Shown in pieces: positions 1 through 6,777 of a stretch of 64,000 bases of DNA. Source of the DNA: an uncultured Clostridia bacterium (GTDB taxonomy: Bacteria; Bacillota; Clostridia; UBA1381; UBA9506); NCBI GenBank assembly GCA_934438075.1, contig CAKSBF010000001.1:496001-560000 (forward strand), given 5' to 3'. The notes beneath the pieces were generated by a model. The model saw only the letters and a list, made by a program, of their open reading frames with translations, was not told the origin of the DNA and made no database searches. The first letter of the stretch is position 1. Each line of letters starts with the position of its first letter. A program made the translations under genes and the position numbers.

Positions 1-605
1 GCAGACGCTGCAGCCGCAAAAATAAAAGTATAGGTAGTGATGGTCAAACTGCTGTAACCCCTGCGAATACCCAACTGGCCGAATATGCCGTACAGTCCGT
101 AAAGAAATCCTGTCGCCAGCCCAATCAGCATACCGGCGACCGACACACCTCCCTGCTGAGAAAAGATACCTGACAAAACCAGGCATCCGCTGACTGTCAC
201 CAAAACAGCAGCACCTTTCTGTAACGTAATTTTTTCCCGAAAAAGCACGGCCGACAACAACACCACAAACACAGGAGCGCTATACATAAGCGCAGCCGCT
301 ACAGGAAGAGAGGCTAATTTAATGCAGGTAAAATAGCAAAAATTAAAAAATACAAAACTCACAACACCCGTGCCGATAACAATCCATACATCGCGCAGAT
401 GAAACCGCAGACTTTTTCTGTCTGCAAAGACAACATATAAGACTAAAGCAATAGCTGCCGTTAAAGTGCGCAGAAAAACAATTTCCATGGAACTGAGTCC
501 AAAATCTGACAGCCGATCCACAAAAATACCTATCGTTCCCCATATTATAGCCGCAATAAAAATACACATCATCGACTGCGAACGCTGCCCTTTTTCTGTT
601 TTCAC
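1..605 (-). CDS. EamA/DMT-family permease, partial (C-terminus outside window)
   Basis: Read on the minus strand from a GTG at 605; an in-frame stop lies just upstream, so the start is this GTG or the Met pair at residues 12-13. The visible 201 residues are hydrophobic, with about six membrane segments. Near the N-terminus is the AAIIWGTIGIF type helix typical of EamA/DMT transporters, and a second conserved stretch follows at LASLPVAAALMYSAPVF. These permeases export or import small metabolites across the cytoplasmic membrane; the substrate cannot be told from sequence. A structured repeat element (650-752) and a promoter lie directly upstream. The 3' part, including most of the second EamA repeat, is missing because the window begins inside the gene. 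Confidence 0.85.
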   Translation of the reverse strand, partial: MKTEKGQRSQSMMCIFIAAIIWGTIGIFVDRLSDFGLSSMEIVFLRTLTAAIALVLYVVFADRKSLRFHLRDVWIVIGTGVVSFVFFNFCYFTCIKLASLPVAAALMYSAPVFVVLLSAVLFREKITLQKGAAVLVTVSGCLVLSGIFSQQGGVSVAGMLIGLATGFLYGLYGIFGQLGIRRGYSSLTITTYTFIFAAAAS

Positions 606-649
606 AAAACATCACTCATTTCCTGTTTTTTGCTTTTATATTATACCAC

Positions 650-752
650 AAGTGCAAGTCGCAGTCGGCTTGCTTCACACCGGTTCAATAAACACATAAT
701 AGAAAAAGCGGTTATGCTTTTCTTCTTTGATGTTGTGTTTATTATACCATAT
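650..752 (-). repeat. 103-bp structured leader-like repeat, copy 1
   Basis: Differs at only 5 of 103 positions from 31101-31203. It holds two nested or adjacent stem-loops: one arm pair gcaag-ycg/cggcttgc, and a longer stem AATAAACACA/TGTGTTTATT enclosing AAAAGC/GCTTTT. Read on the minus strand it begins in an extended -10 (TGGTATAAT, 741-749) with TTGCTA 17 bases upstream, and ends 45 bases before the GTG of the DMT permease. It therefore looks like the 5' leader of that gene. It matches no riboswitch class that I recognise. Confidence 0.7.
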
Positions 753-769
753 TTATCGCATATTAGCAA
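741..769 (-). promoter_or_regulatory. Sigma-A-type promoter for the DMT permease
   Basis: On the minus strand, TTGCTA (about 764-769) and TATAAT (741-746) are separated by 17 bases, with TG upstream of the -10 (extended -10). Transcription would start near 733 and run through the 650-752 element into the permease gene. Confidence 0.6.
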
Positions 770-853
770 GTTTTTCCAAGCCTTATGCATACAAATGGCA
801 CTGCAAAAACTCAATAAATTAACAAAATAGTTTTAACAGGAGGAATCATAACC

Positions 854-1558
854 ATGCGTGTATTATCTATTATGTGTCATCCCGACGACATGGAATTAAA
901 ATGCAGCGGAACATTAATCCGCTATAAGCAGAAAGGACATGATGTCATTTCGTGCCACGTTGCCAACGGCAATATGGGGCACATGGTAATTGCTCCGGAC
1001 GAATTGCGTAAAATTCGCCGCAAAGAAGCGCAAAATGCCGCTGCAATTGCAGGAATTGAATGTGTTTCGGCAGATCTTGACGACCTGACAATTAACGCCG
1101 CAGACGAAACTCAATTGAAAGAAATAATGCGCATTATCCGCTACGCACAACCCGATATTATCCTTACCCATGACCCTGATGACTATTGCAGCGATCATAC
1201 CGAGGTTTCAAAACTGGTCTTTAACGCCTCATTTTCCGCAACCTGCCCTCACTTTCATCCACAGCTCGGAAAAGCTTCGCCGCTGGCAGCCATTTATTAC
1301 GCCGATACTGATGACGGACTTCGCTTTATACCCACCGAATATGTCGACATTACAGACTGCATCGAACAAAAAGCGGAAATGATGCGCTGTCACGAAAGCC
1401 AGCTAGCATGGCTGACGGAGCACCATAACTGCGACGCCATCGCAGAAATGTATAACCGCGGGGCATTTTGGGGCAAGCAATGCGGTGTAAAATATGCCGA
1501 AGCCTTTCGCCCGCTGCTCGTTAGCGGACGAATGAGAGCCTACCGCATGCTGCCTTAA
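854..1558 (+). CDS. PIG-L/LmbE-family deacetylase
   Basis: A 234-residue cytosolic protein with the family hallmarks: a first beta strand ending in HPDD (residues 9-12) and a second metal-ligand motif SDHTEV (His115). PIG-L family enzymes are Zn-dependent de-N-acetylases acting on GlcNAc-linked substrates, for example in bacillithiol or mycothiol synthesis or antibiotic tailoring. The length is normal for the family. The start is supported by an AGGAGG ten bases upstream. The gene stands alone between the minus-strand DMT permease and tRNA-Ser, so the substrate is not indicated by context. Confidence 0.85.
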   Translation: MRVLSIMCHPDDMELKCSGTLIRYKQKGHDVISCHVANGNMGHMVIAPDELRKIRRKEAQNAAAIAGIECVSADLDDLTINAADETQLKEIMRIIRYAQPDIILTHDPDDYCSDHTEVSKLVFNASFSATCPHFHPQLGKASPLAAIYYADTDDGLRFIPTEYVDITDCIEQKAEMMRCHESQLAWLTEHHNCDAIAEMYNRGAFWGKQCGVKYAEAFRPLLVSGRMRAYRMLP

Positions 1559-1599
1559 TGAAAATAATAATGCCATGGTTAAAGATCACAGACTTCTCC

Positions 1600-1972
1600 G
1601 CGCCGCAAATGCACTCGTAAAAAGGTGATGGCGATAGCGGGTCATCGTGAACGCACTTGCAAAGCGAATGGCCGACGCAAACGTGGCTTTTTGCGAAGGA
1701 GGAGGCGCACGAAAGCGGGCGGATGTTTTTTTGCATAGAAAAACGGAGCAAAGCGAACTTTGCTCCGACGTGGCAATGCCGAACCATTGAGATATTTGCG
1801 CCGCAGGCACACTCGCAAAAAGGTGGTAGCGAAAGTGAGCCGTTGTGAGCGCGTTTACAAGCGAACAGGCGAGCCGAGCGTGCCTTTTTGCGAAAGAGGA
1901 GGAACGGCGGCGCGTGTGACTGATTTTTCTGCAAAGAAAAATCGGAACGGAGCAAAGTCCGTTCCGACGTGG
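1600..1972. repeat. Two imperfect GC-rich tandem units (about 175 bp each) behind tRNA-Ser
   Basis: Unit A spans 1600-1773 and unit B 1798-1972, a period of about 198 bp. Both start with GCGCCGCA and end with CCGACGTGG. Each contains an inverted pair resembling CGCAAAAAGG/CCTTTTTGCG about 70 bases apart, followed by a hairpin with a T-run on the minus strand (1744-1767 in A, 1943-1966 in B). Unit B runs directly into the 3' end of tRNA-Ser. The block is visibly richer in GC than its flanks. This fills the gene-free stretch 1559-1969; no convincing gene was found in it. Confidence 0.75.
1933..1966 (-). terminator. Rho-independent terminator of tRNA-Ser
   Basis: On the minus strand a 9-bp stem (CGGAACGGA/TCCGTTCCG, 1943-1966) is followed by ATTTTTCTTT. 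It lies just 3' of the tRNA. A second hairpin of the same design with a TTCG loop is at 1744-1767 in the upstream repeat unit. Confidence 0.7.
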
Positions 1973-2061
1973 CGGAGAGGGAGGGATTCGAACCCTCGAA
2001 CGGGTATTAGCCGTTACACGATTTCCAATCGTGCGCCTTAGGCCAGCTCAGCCACCTCTCC
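1970..2061 (-). tRNA. tRNA-Ser (GGA anticodon)
   Basis: On the minus strand the acceptor arms GGAGAGG and CCTCTCC pair, followed by discriminator G and an encoded CCA. The anticodon stem CACGA/TCGTG encloses loop TTGGAAA, giving anticodon GGA. A long variable arm, typical of class II tRNAs, precedes the T arm with GGTTCGAATCC. Length is 92 nt including CCA. Confidence 0.95.
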
Positions 2062-2173
2062 ATAGCACCATATTCAATTTGCGATGTCACGATTTCATAT
2101 TATAGCACAAAACGCCATACAATGCAAGAGTTAATTTTAAAAATTATCACAAAATCGCAAAAGCATGGCAAAG

Positions 2174-2205
2174 TAAGAAAAAAGAGACATCCGTTGAGAT
2201 GTCTC
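2174..2205 (-). terminator. Terminator downstream of rpsT
   Basis: The stem GAGACATC/GATGTCTC (2184-2205) is followed on the minus strand by TTTTTTCTT, 18 bases past the rpsT stop. Confidence 0.8.
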
Positions 2206-2223
2206 AAGCTCACAAAACAAAAA

Positions 2224-2490
2224 TTACGCACCGACTTTATTTAACTTAATCGCAAGCTGCGCTTTTTTTCTGGAAGCGGTATTTTTCTTTACAATACCCT
2301 TGCTGACAGCCTGGTCTATCTTCTTCACCGCTGTACGGAAAGCAGATTCAGCGTCTGCCTTGCTTCCGCTCTTTGCAGCCGCTTCAAACTTCTTAATATA
2401 TGTTTTCAAAGCAGACTTAATCATCTGATTTCTGAGCGTTTTTGTTTCGATAACTTTAACTCTCTTTTTTGCAGATTTAATGTTTGGCAA
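2224..2490 (-). CDS. rpsT: 30S ribosomal protein S20
   Basis: An 88-residue, lysine- and alanine-rich helical protein starting with the classic (M)PNIKSAKKRV N-terminus. S20 binds 16S rRNA early in small-subunit assembly. The start is a TTG at 2490, chosen because GGAGGTG sits six bases upstream and the protein then begins exactly where S20 proteins do; an upstream in-frame extension to 2544 has no ribosome site. The gene has its own promoter (2529-2557) and terminator. The TTG start may lower translation, and S20 is known in E. coli to start at UUG and be autoregulated; whether that applies here is inference. Confidence 0.95.
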   Translation of the reverse strand: MPNIKSAKKRVKVIETKTLRNQMIKSALKTYIKKFEAAAKSGSKADAESAFRTAVKKIDQAVSKGIVKKNTASRKKAQLAIKLNKVGA

Positions 2491-2528
2491 ATCGTTCACC
2501 TCCACTTTCGTACTAACTGACTTAGAAT

Positions 2529-2557
2529 ATTTTAACACAAACAAACGCTAAATGCAA
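2529..2557 (-). promoter_or_regulatory. Promoter for rpsT
   Basis: On the minus strand, TTGCAT (2552-2557) and TAAAAT (2529-2534) are separated by 17 bases, 39 bases upstream of the rpsT TTG start. Confidence 0.65.
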
Positions 2558-2617
2558 GCAATTTTTTGATTTTTTTCAAAAAAATTTGATTCTTTACAAA
2601 ATAAATTGAAAAATTAG

Positions 2618-2647
2618 TTGACACAGACACGTAAAATAGGGTATAAT
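2618..2647 (+). promoter_or_regulatory. Promoter for rpsU-yqeY
   Basis: Consensus TTGACA (2618-2623) and TATAAT (2642-2647) with an 18-base spacer, 72 bases upstream of the rpsU start. Confidence 0.85.
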
Positions 2648-2718
2648 AAATTTTGTGACTTTATCTTTTTATAATGATAACGCCACAGAACCCAACGCAG
2701 TGGAGGGAGGGAACTTAC

Positions 2719-2895
2719 ATGTCAGAAATCCGGCTGAAAGATCACGAATCTTTAGACAGCGCGCTCAGACGCTTTAAGCGTTCTTGTGCCAAGGATGGTG
2801 TTCTGTCCGAGCTCAGAAAAAGAGAGCACTATGAAAAACCCAGTGTAAAAAGAAAGAAAAAATCTGAGGCGGCAAGAAAACGCAAGTTTAAATAA
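2719..2895 (+). CDS. rpsU: 30S ribosomal protein S21
   Basis: A 58-residue, very basic protein. It has the S21 core (SLDSALRRFKRSCAKDG) and a C-terminal run of Lys and Arg. S21 joins the small subunit late and helps base-pairing with the SD of mRNAs. The ATG at 2719 is preceded by GGAGGGAGG; the longer in-frame extension from 2674 is not family-like. It is followed 41 bases later by yqeY, the usual rpsU-yqeY pairing in Firmicutes. Confidence 0.95.
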   Translation: MSEIRLKDHESLDSALRRFKRSCAKDGVLSELRKREHYEKPSVKRKKKSEAARKRKFK

Positions 2896-2936
2896 AACAT
2901 TCTGCGCACTACTGTTTAAGGGAGGGTGAACGGGTT

Positions 2937-3380
2937 ATGTCCCTCAAAGAAACATTGCTAAACGATATGAAAACAGCAATGAAGGAAAAAGATGTGCTGC
3001 GCAAAAATACGGTGCAGCTTGTCCGTGCGGCTATTCTGCAAAAAGAAAAAGATCAGCAGGTTACCTTAAATGACAGCGATATATTAGATGTCATTGCAAA
3101 AGAGGTAAAAAGCCGACGCGATTCATTGATCGAATTTGAAAAAGGCGGTCGTCAGGATTTGGTTGACGCAACCAACCGTGAGCTTGAAGTTCTGCTGGGA
3201 TATCTGCCCAGACAGCTCTCCGCCGAAGAAATTGAAACACTTGTAAAGGAAGCGATTGCTGAAACCGGCGCGCAGTCCATGCGTGATATTGGCAAGGTAA
3301 TGGCCGCGGTTCGTCCAAAAACCAAGGGCGTGGCCGACGGAAAACAAGTGAATGAAATCGCAAAGAAATTATTATCTTAA
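2937..3380 (+). CDS. yqeY: GatB/YqeY domain protein
   Basis: A 147-residue protein beginning MSLKETLLNDMKTAMKEKD, the YqeY family signature, with the conserved LGYLPRQLS and C-terminal GKVM...PKTKG...DGKQVN segments. YqeY is related to the tRNA-binding tail domain of GatB amidotransferase; its exact role is not established, though it is often co-transcribed with rpsU and primase/sigma genes. The start has GGGAGGGTGA nearby. It shares a bidirectional terminator with the convergent AraC gene. Confidence 0.9.
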   Translation: MSLKETLLNDMKTAMKEKDVLRKNTVQLVRAAILQKEKDQQVTLNDSDILDVIAKEVKSRRDSLIEFEKGGRQDLVDATNRELEVLLGYLPRQLSAEEIETLVKEAIAETGAQSMRDIGKVMAAVRPKTKGVADGKQVNEIAKKLLS

Positions 3381-3401
3381 CGATTGCCGGACATTCCGGT
3401 C

Positions 3402-3442
3402 AAAAAAGGCTGTCTCATTAAAAAATGAGACAGCCTTTTTAT
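3402..3442. terminator. Bidirectional terminator between yqeY and the AraC gene
   Basis: A 12-bp stem (GGCTGTCTCATT/AATGAGACAGCC, about 3408-3435) has a T-run on both strands. It lies between two convergent genes. Confidence 0.9.
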
Positions 3443-3451
3443 TTTCGTAAA

Positions 3452-4288
3452 TCAGTCCTTGCGCATACTGCGGAACTGCCGCGGCGTTATTTTCAGCTTT
3501 TTTTTAAAAACACGATTAAAAAACTGTACATCGCGGTAACCCACCATTTTAGCGATTTCAATAATCTTTTTATTGGTATAGGTAATCAGCCGGCAGCTCT
3601 CCTCCACGCGGACGCGCTGCAAATAGTCGCCAAACGGTACCTTCATTATCTTTTTAAACTTATTGCTCAGATATGCGGGACTATAGCCGAGCACTTTTCC
3701 CAGTTCGTCCAATGTGACGTTTTCCGCATAATGCTCATGAATATATTCTGTAATATATCGGATGCTGTCGTCCATTTCCTCCGGTACATTGTTTTCTGTC
3801 AAACGGCGCATGGTCAAAATTAAAATTTCCACCATGCAACAACGCAAAAGCTCCTGATAACCCGACTTTTTCTCCTGATATTCCTCCACCATGCGCTTAA
3901 CAACGGGCAGCACACAGCCGTCATCATGAAAGATCTGTTTCGCCGGATCAGCCGGCAGCGTACTGTAATCAAGACGCAAAAGATAGGTATTAATCAATTC
4001 CTTAAAACTTTGACAATCTTTCAGGCTCTTATCAACAAAGGCAGGGTAAAACATACAGCTGACCAATTCCAATTCTTCGTCCGGAAGCATAATATACTTA
4101 TGTACCGCATCAATATCCACAATAAAATAATCGCCTTTTTTTATTATCGCACTGTCACCGTTCACTACATGACAGCCGCGCCCCTTGGTAACATAAACCA
4201 TTTCAAAGGAATGGTGTTCGTGTGCAAAAATATCTTCCCGGCGCATCGGAGTAACAGAAATCCAGTTCTTTTCTTCTATGGGCAGCAT
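3452..4288 (-). CDS. AraC-family transcriptional regulator with cupin sensor
   Basis: A 278-residue two-domain regulator. Residues 1-140 form a cupin-like effector-binding fold (HEHHSFEMVYVTKGRG, then a KKGDYFIVDI segment). The last 100 residues form the double helix-turn-helix DNA-binding domain, with VTLDELGKVLGYSPAYLSNKFKK and the signature ending GYRDVQFFNRVFKK...TPRQFR. Such regulators commonly control sugar-use genes. The ATG at 4288 lies eight bases after AGGAGG; a GTG at 4297 would leave no spacer. The closest carbohydrate cluster begins 2.5 kb away, so a link to it is only a guess. Confidence 0.9.
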   Translation of the reverse strand: MLPIEEKNWISVTPMRREDIFAHEHHSFEMVYVTKGRGCHVVNGDSAIIKKGDYFIVDIDAVHKYIMLPDEELELVSCMFYPAFVDKSLKDCQSFKELINTYLLRLDYSTLPADPAKQIFHDDGCVLPVVKRMVEEYQEKKSGYQELLRCCMVEILILTMRRLTENNVPEEMDDSIRYITEYIHEHYAENVTLDELGKVLGYSPAYLSNKFKKIMKVPFGDYLQRVRVEESCRLITYTNKKIIEIAKMVGYRDVQFFNRVFKKKLKITPRQFRSMRKD

Positions 4289-4370
4289 CCGTTTCACCTC
4301 CTCTAAAAACCTTTTCTTTTATTATACCTCTTTCTTTTTTAATCGTCAAGGACGAAAAATATGCCGACCA

Positions 4371-5339
4371 TCATTCCATGACAATACTCACATCACCGCT
4401 TGACATGGCAATCGTTTCACCATCCGCCGTATATACTACCAAACGCGCACGCTCATCAATCGCAAGCACCTTCGCCTCTCTCGGTTCGGCACCTGCCTGC
4501 AACACCTTCACTCTCTTCCCTATCAGACAGGAACGTTCCCGATATTCCTGCAAAAATTCCAAGCTATCCAACTGTGCACAGGTTTCATCAAATTGATTAA
4601 CCAACTCTGCAATAAATTGATTGCGAAGCACCTTTTTTTCACTAAACTGCGAAAGCGCGCCTGCTTTTTGCCGAATATCCTCCGGAAAACCGCCTTCCGG
4701 GACCTGCATATTTACACCAATACCGACAACCGCATAACTGATACCTCCGCTTTCCACTTCAAATTCTGCCTCCGTCAGAATGCCACAAAGCTTCTTTCCC
4801 TGATAGTAGATATCGTTGACCCATTTAATCTGTGTGCGAATATCAAAAAGACTGTCTATCGCCCTCGCCGCCGCCACAGCTGCCGCCACTGTGAGAAAAA
4901 CTGTTTTTTCCGCACTTTCTCTCGGACGAAGCCCTATTGTCATATAAACACCGCTTTCGCCCGGAGAATAAAAGCTTTTCCCCAATCGCCCGCGCCCCTC
5001 GCTCTGCCTTTCCGCCGCTACCAAAATATTATCTCTGCCTGAACGCATTTCACGCTTGGCGACAGCATTGGTAGAGGCCGTTTCCTCATAGATAAAAATA
5101 TCGCGCGGCATCTCCGACCGAAGAAAACAGCGGATTCCCGGCTCGGAAAGTTTGTCACAGTCCGCAGACAGACAATAACCTTTTCCGGCAGCAGCACTAA
5201 TCTGAAATCCCTGTTCCTTTAAAGATGCAACCGCCTTGTTCACCGCCTCACGGCTCACCCCAAGCTCTGTCGCCATCATTGCTCCGGAAACGCACTCGCC
5301 GCGGCGTGTCTCCAGCATGGTTAATATTTTGTTTTTCAC
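4371..5339 (-). CDS. birA: Bifunctional biotin-[acetyl-CoA-carboxylase] ligase / biotin repressor
   Basis: A 322-residue protein with an N-terminal winged helix-turn-helix (residues 5-60; ELGVSREAVNKAVASLKEQG) and a C-terminal ligase domain. The ligase hallmarks are visible: ASTNAVAK, the adenylate-binding ERQSEGRGRLGKSF (GRGRxGR-like), and KWVNDIYYQGKKLCGIL. It attaches biotin to acyl carrier subunits and, with the N-terminal domain, can repress biotin genes. The GTG at 5339 is chosen because AGGTGA precedes it; an extension to 5405 has no ribosome site. Length is normal for the bifunctional form. Confidence 0.95.
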   Translation of the reverse strand: MKNKILTMLETRRGECVSGAMMATELGVSREAVNKAVASLKEQGFQISAAAGKGYCLSADCDKLSEPGIRCFLRSEMPRDIFIYEETASTNAVAKREMRSGRDNILVAAERQSEGRGRLGKSFYSPGESGVYMTIGLRPRESAEKTVFLTVAAAVAAARAIDSLFDIRTQIKWVNDIYYQGKKLCGILTEAEFEVESGGISYAVVGIGVNMQVPEGGFPEDIRQKAGALSQFSEKKVLRNQFIAELVNQFDETCAQLDSLEFLQEYRERSCLIGKRVKVLQAGAEPREAKVLAIDERARLVVYTADGETIAMSSGDVSIVME

Positions 5340-5471
5340 AAACGTTTCACCTCTCACCTTATATATACCATACAAAAATTTAATGCAAAAATTTGTTATA
5401 ATCACAAGACAAGCCGAATAAACATAAACATACGAAAGTATATTCCGTGCAAAAGAAAGGAAGCCTGTATC

Positions 5472-6614
5472 ATGTTTCGCATTGCTTCACGCCGCCGAAA
5501 ACACTTTTCGGCACGCACCATCATCCTCAGCCGCAGCAATTTGATTCCTCTGCTGCGTCTGTTGCCGCCACTGCTTATTCTATTTCTTCTATATATCTCT
5601 GCCGGTCAGCAAAAAAACCTCTTCGGGTCTGTTTCCGCTACAGATTTTTTACTGCACTGTGTTCATGCTGTCACTCCTGTTTTCGCAAGTAATACCGGTC
5701 AAATTTCGCCCCCAAGCCATTATGACATCGTCGGCAGCACTTACCCCATGATTCCCGCCAATGCCGTCATGGCGAAAAAATACGCTGCAAAATACAACAG
5801 CAGCATTCGCGCGCGGCGCACGGAAAGCAAGGCAAAGACCACCAAAGAAAAAACAGAGCTTGTACAAAACAAAAAAGTGCAGACACTCAGCATGGCGGCA
5901 AAGGGGATTAGTTTTAATAACGCCACCGAATACGCGCTCGATGCAGATTCGCTCCTCGCTGCGCCGCTGTCCTTTGGTTCGCGCAAAAACGAACCGCGCG
6001 TGTTAATCGTACACACGCACACCTCTGAGGCATATTTTGACAGTCCGAACGGCCGGAGTACAGACCCGCAGGAAAATGTCGTCCGCGTGGGCGAAGAGAT
6101 TGCCGAAACACTGCGCAAGGCAGGCGTCATCACCATACACGATAAAACTAAAAATGACGAGCCCGACTACAACGGTTCTTACAAAAAAGCACTCGGTGTA
6201 ATTCAGCAAAATCTGCTGAAAAACCCTTCTCTTGAAATCGTGTTGGATATCCATCGCGACTACACCGTACGCGACTCCGGAACACCATCCGAGCTGTATT
6301 TAAAACCAACGCAAACACAAAACGGAAAAGATGCCGCGCAAATCATGTTTGTAATGGGTACTGACGCGATGGACCTATACCACCCCGATTGGCGTCACAA
6401 TCTCAGTTTCGCCGTAAAAATCCAAAACGTAATGAATCAGCTGCACCCCAATCTCTGCCGGCCGATTAACGTACGAATCGAACGTTTTAACCAGCACATG
6501 ACAAAGGGATCTATGATTATTGAGGTGGGATCCAGCGCAAATACTCTGGAGGAAGCCATACGCTCCGGCGGATATATCGGCGAAGCCATTGCCGCGGTTT
6601 TAAACGGAAGCTAA
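5472..6614 (+). CDS. spoIIP: Stage II sporulation protein P (peptidoglycan hydrolase)
   Basis: A 380-residue protein with a basic N-terminus and one membrane segment (residues 26-46), an extracytoplasmic low-complexity linker, and a SpoIIP amidase domain at about 172-375. Visible motifs are VLIVHTHTSEAY, DIHRD and IEVGSSANTLEEA, which supply the Zn ligands and catalytic residues in the family. In Bacillus it works with SpoIID and SpoIIM to degrade septal peptidoglycan and drive engulfment of the forespore. It stands alone. It is the clearest sign that the organism, or its recent ancestor, forms endospores. Confidence 0.95.
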   Translation: MFRIASRRRKHFSARTIILSRSNLIPLLRLLPPLLILFLLYISAGQQKNLFGSVSATDFLLHCVHAVTPVFASNTGQISPPSHYDIVGSTYPMIPANAVMAKKYAAKYNSSIRARRTESKAKTTKEKTELVQNKKVQTLSMAAKGISFNNATEYALDADSLLAAPLSFGSRKNEPRVLIVHTHTSEAYFDSPNGRSTDPQENVVRVGEEIAETLRKAGVITIHDKTKNDEPDYNGSYKKALGVIQQNLLKNPSLEIVLDIHRDYTVRDSGTPSELYLKPTQTQNGKDAAQIMFVMGTDAMDLYHPDWRHNLSFAVKIQNVMNQLHPNLCRPINVRIERFNQHMTKGSMIIEVGSSANTLEEAIRSGGYIGEAIAAVLNGS

Positions 6615-6696
6615 ATTCCGGCCTACCGTTATATTATAACAAGCCGACCGCGAGAAATCAAGCCCGGCCAGGAACCCAAAACCATTCATATAAAAA

Positions 6697-6760
6697 ATGG
6701 GACTGTATAAAGCACAGAGCGCAGTTTTCTCCTTCACTGACTTTATACAGTCCCGTTTGT
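6697..6760. terminator. Bidirectional terminator between spoIIP and the SLH gene
   Basis: A 14-bp stem (GGGACTGTATAAAG, 6699-6712, with its complement at 6741-6754) and a loop of 28 bases. It is flanked by T-rich sequence on + and by a T-run on the minus strand, between convergent genes. Confidence 0.8.
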
Positions 6761-6777
6761 TGTTCTTTATGATTTTA

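Noticed and set aside
639..749. TATTATACCA direct repeats as target-site duplications of the 103-bp element
   Set aside because: The right copy is identical at both loci and the left one is similar at both, so they belong to the element or its promoter rather than to the insertion target.
1521..1955. Open frame of 144 codons on the minus strand across the tandem repeats
   Set aside because: It is Cys/Ser/Arg-rich, merely translates the two repeat units and overlaps the PIG-L gene end and terminator hairpins; no ribosome site. Treated as repeat, not gene.
5396..5445. Sigma-E promoter for spoIIP
   Set aside because: A CATACGAA-like -10 is present but no -35 at the right spacing; the nearby TATAAT also lacks a -35. 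No promoter was called.
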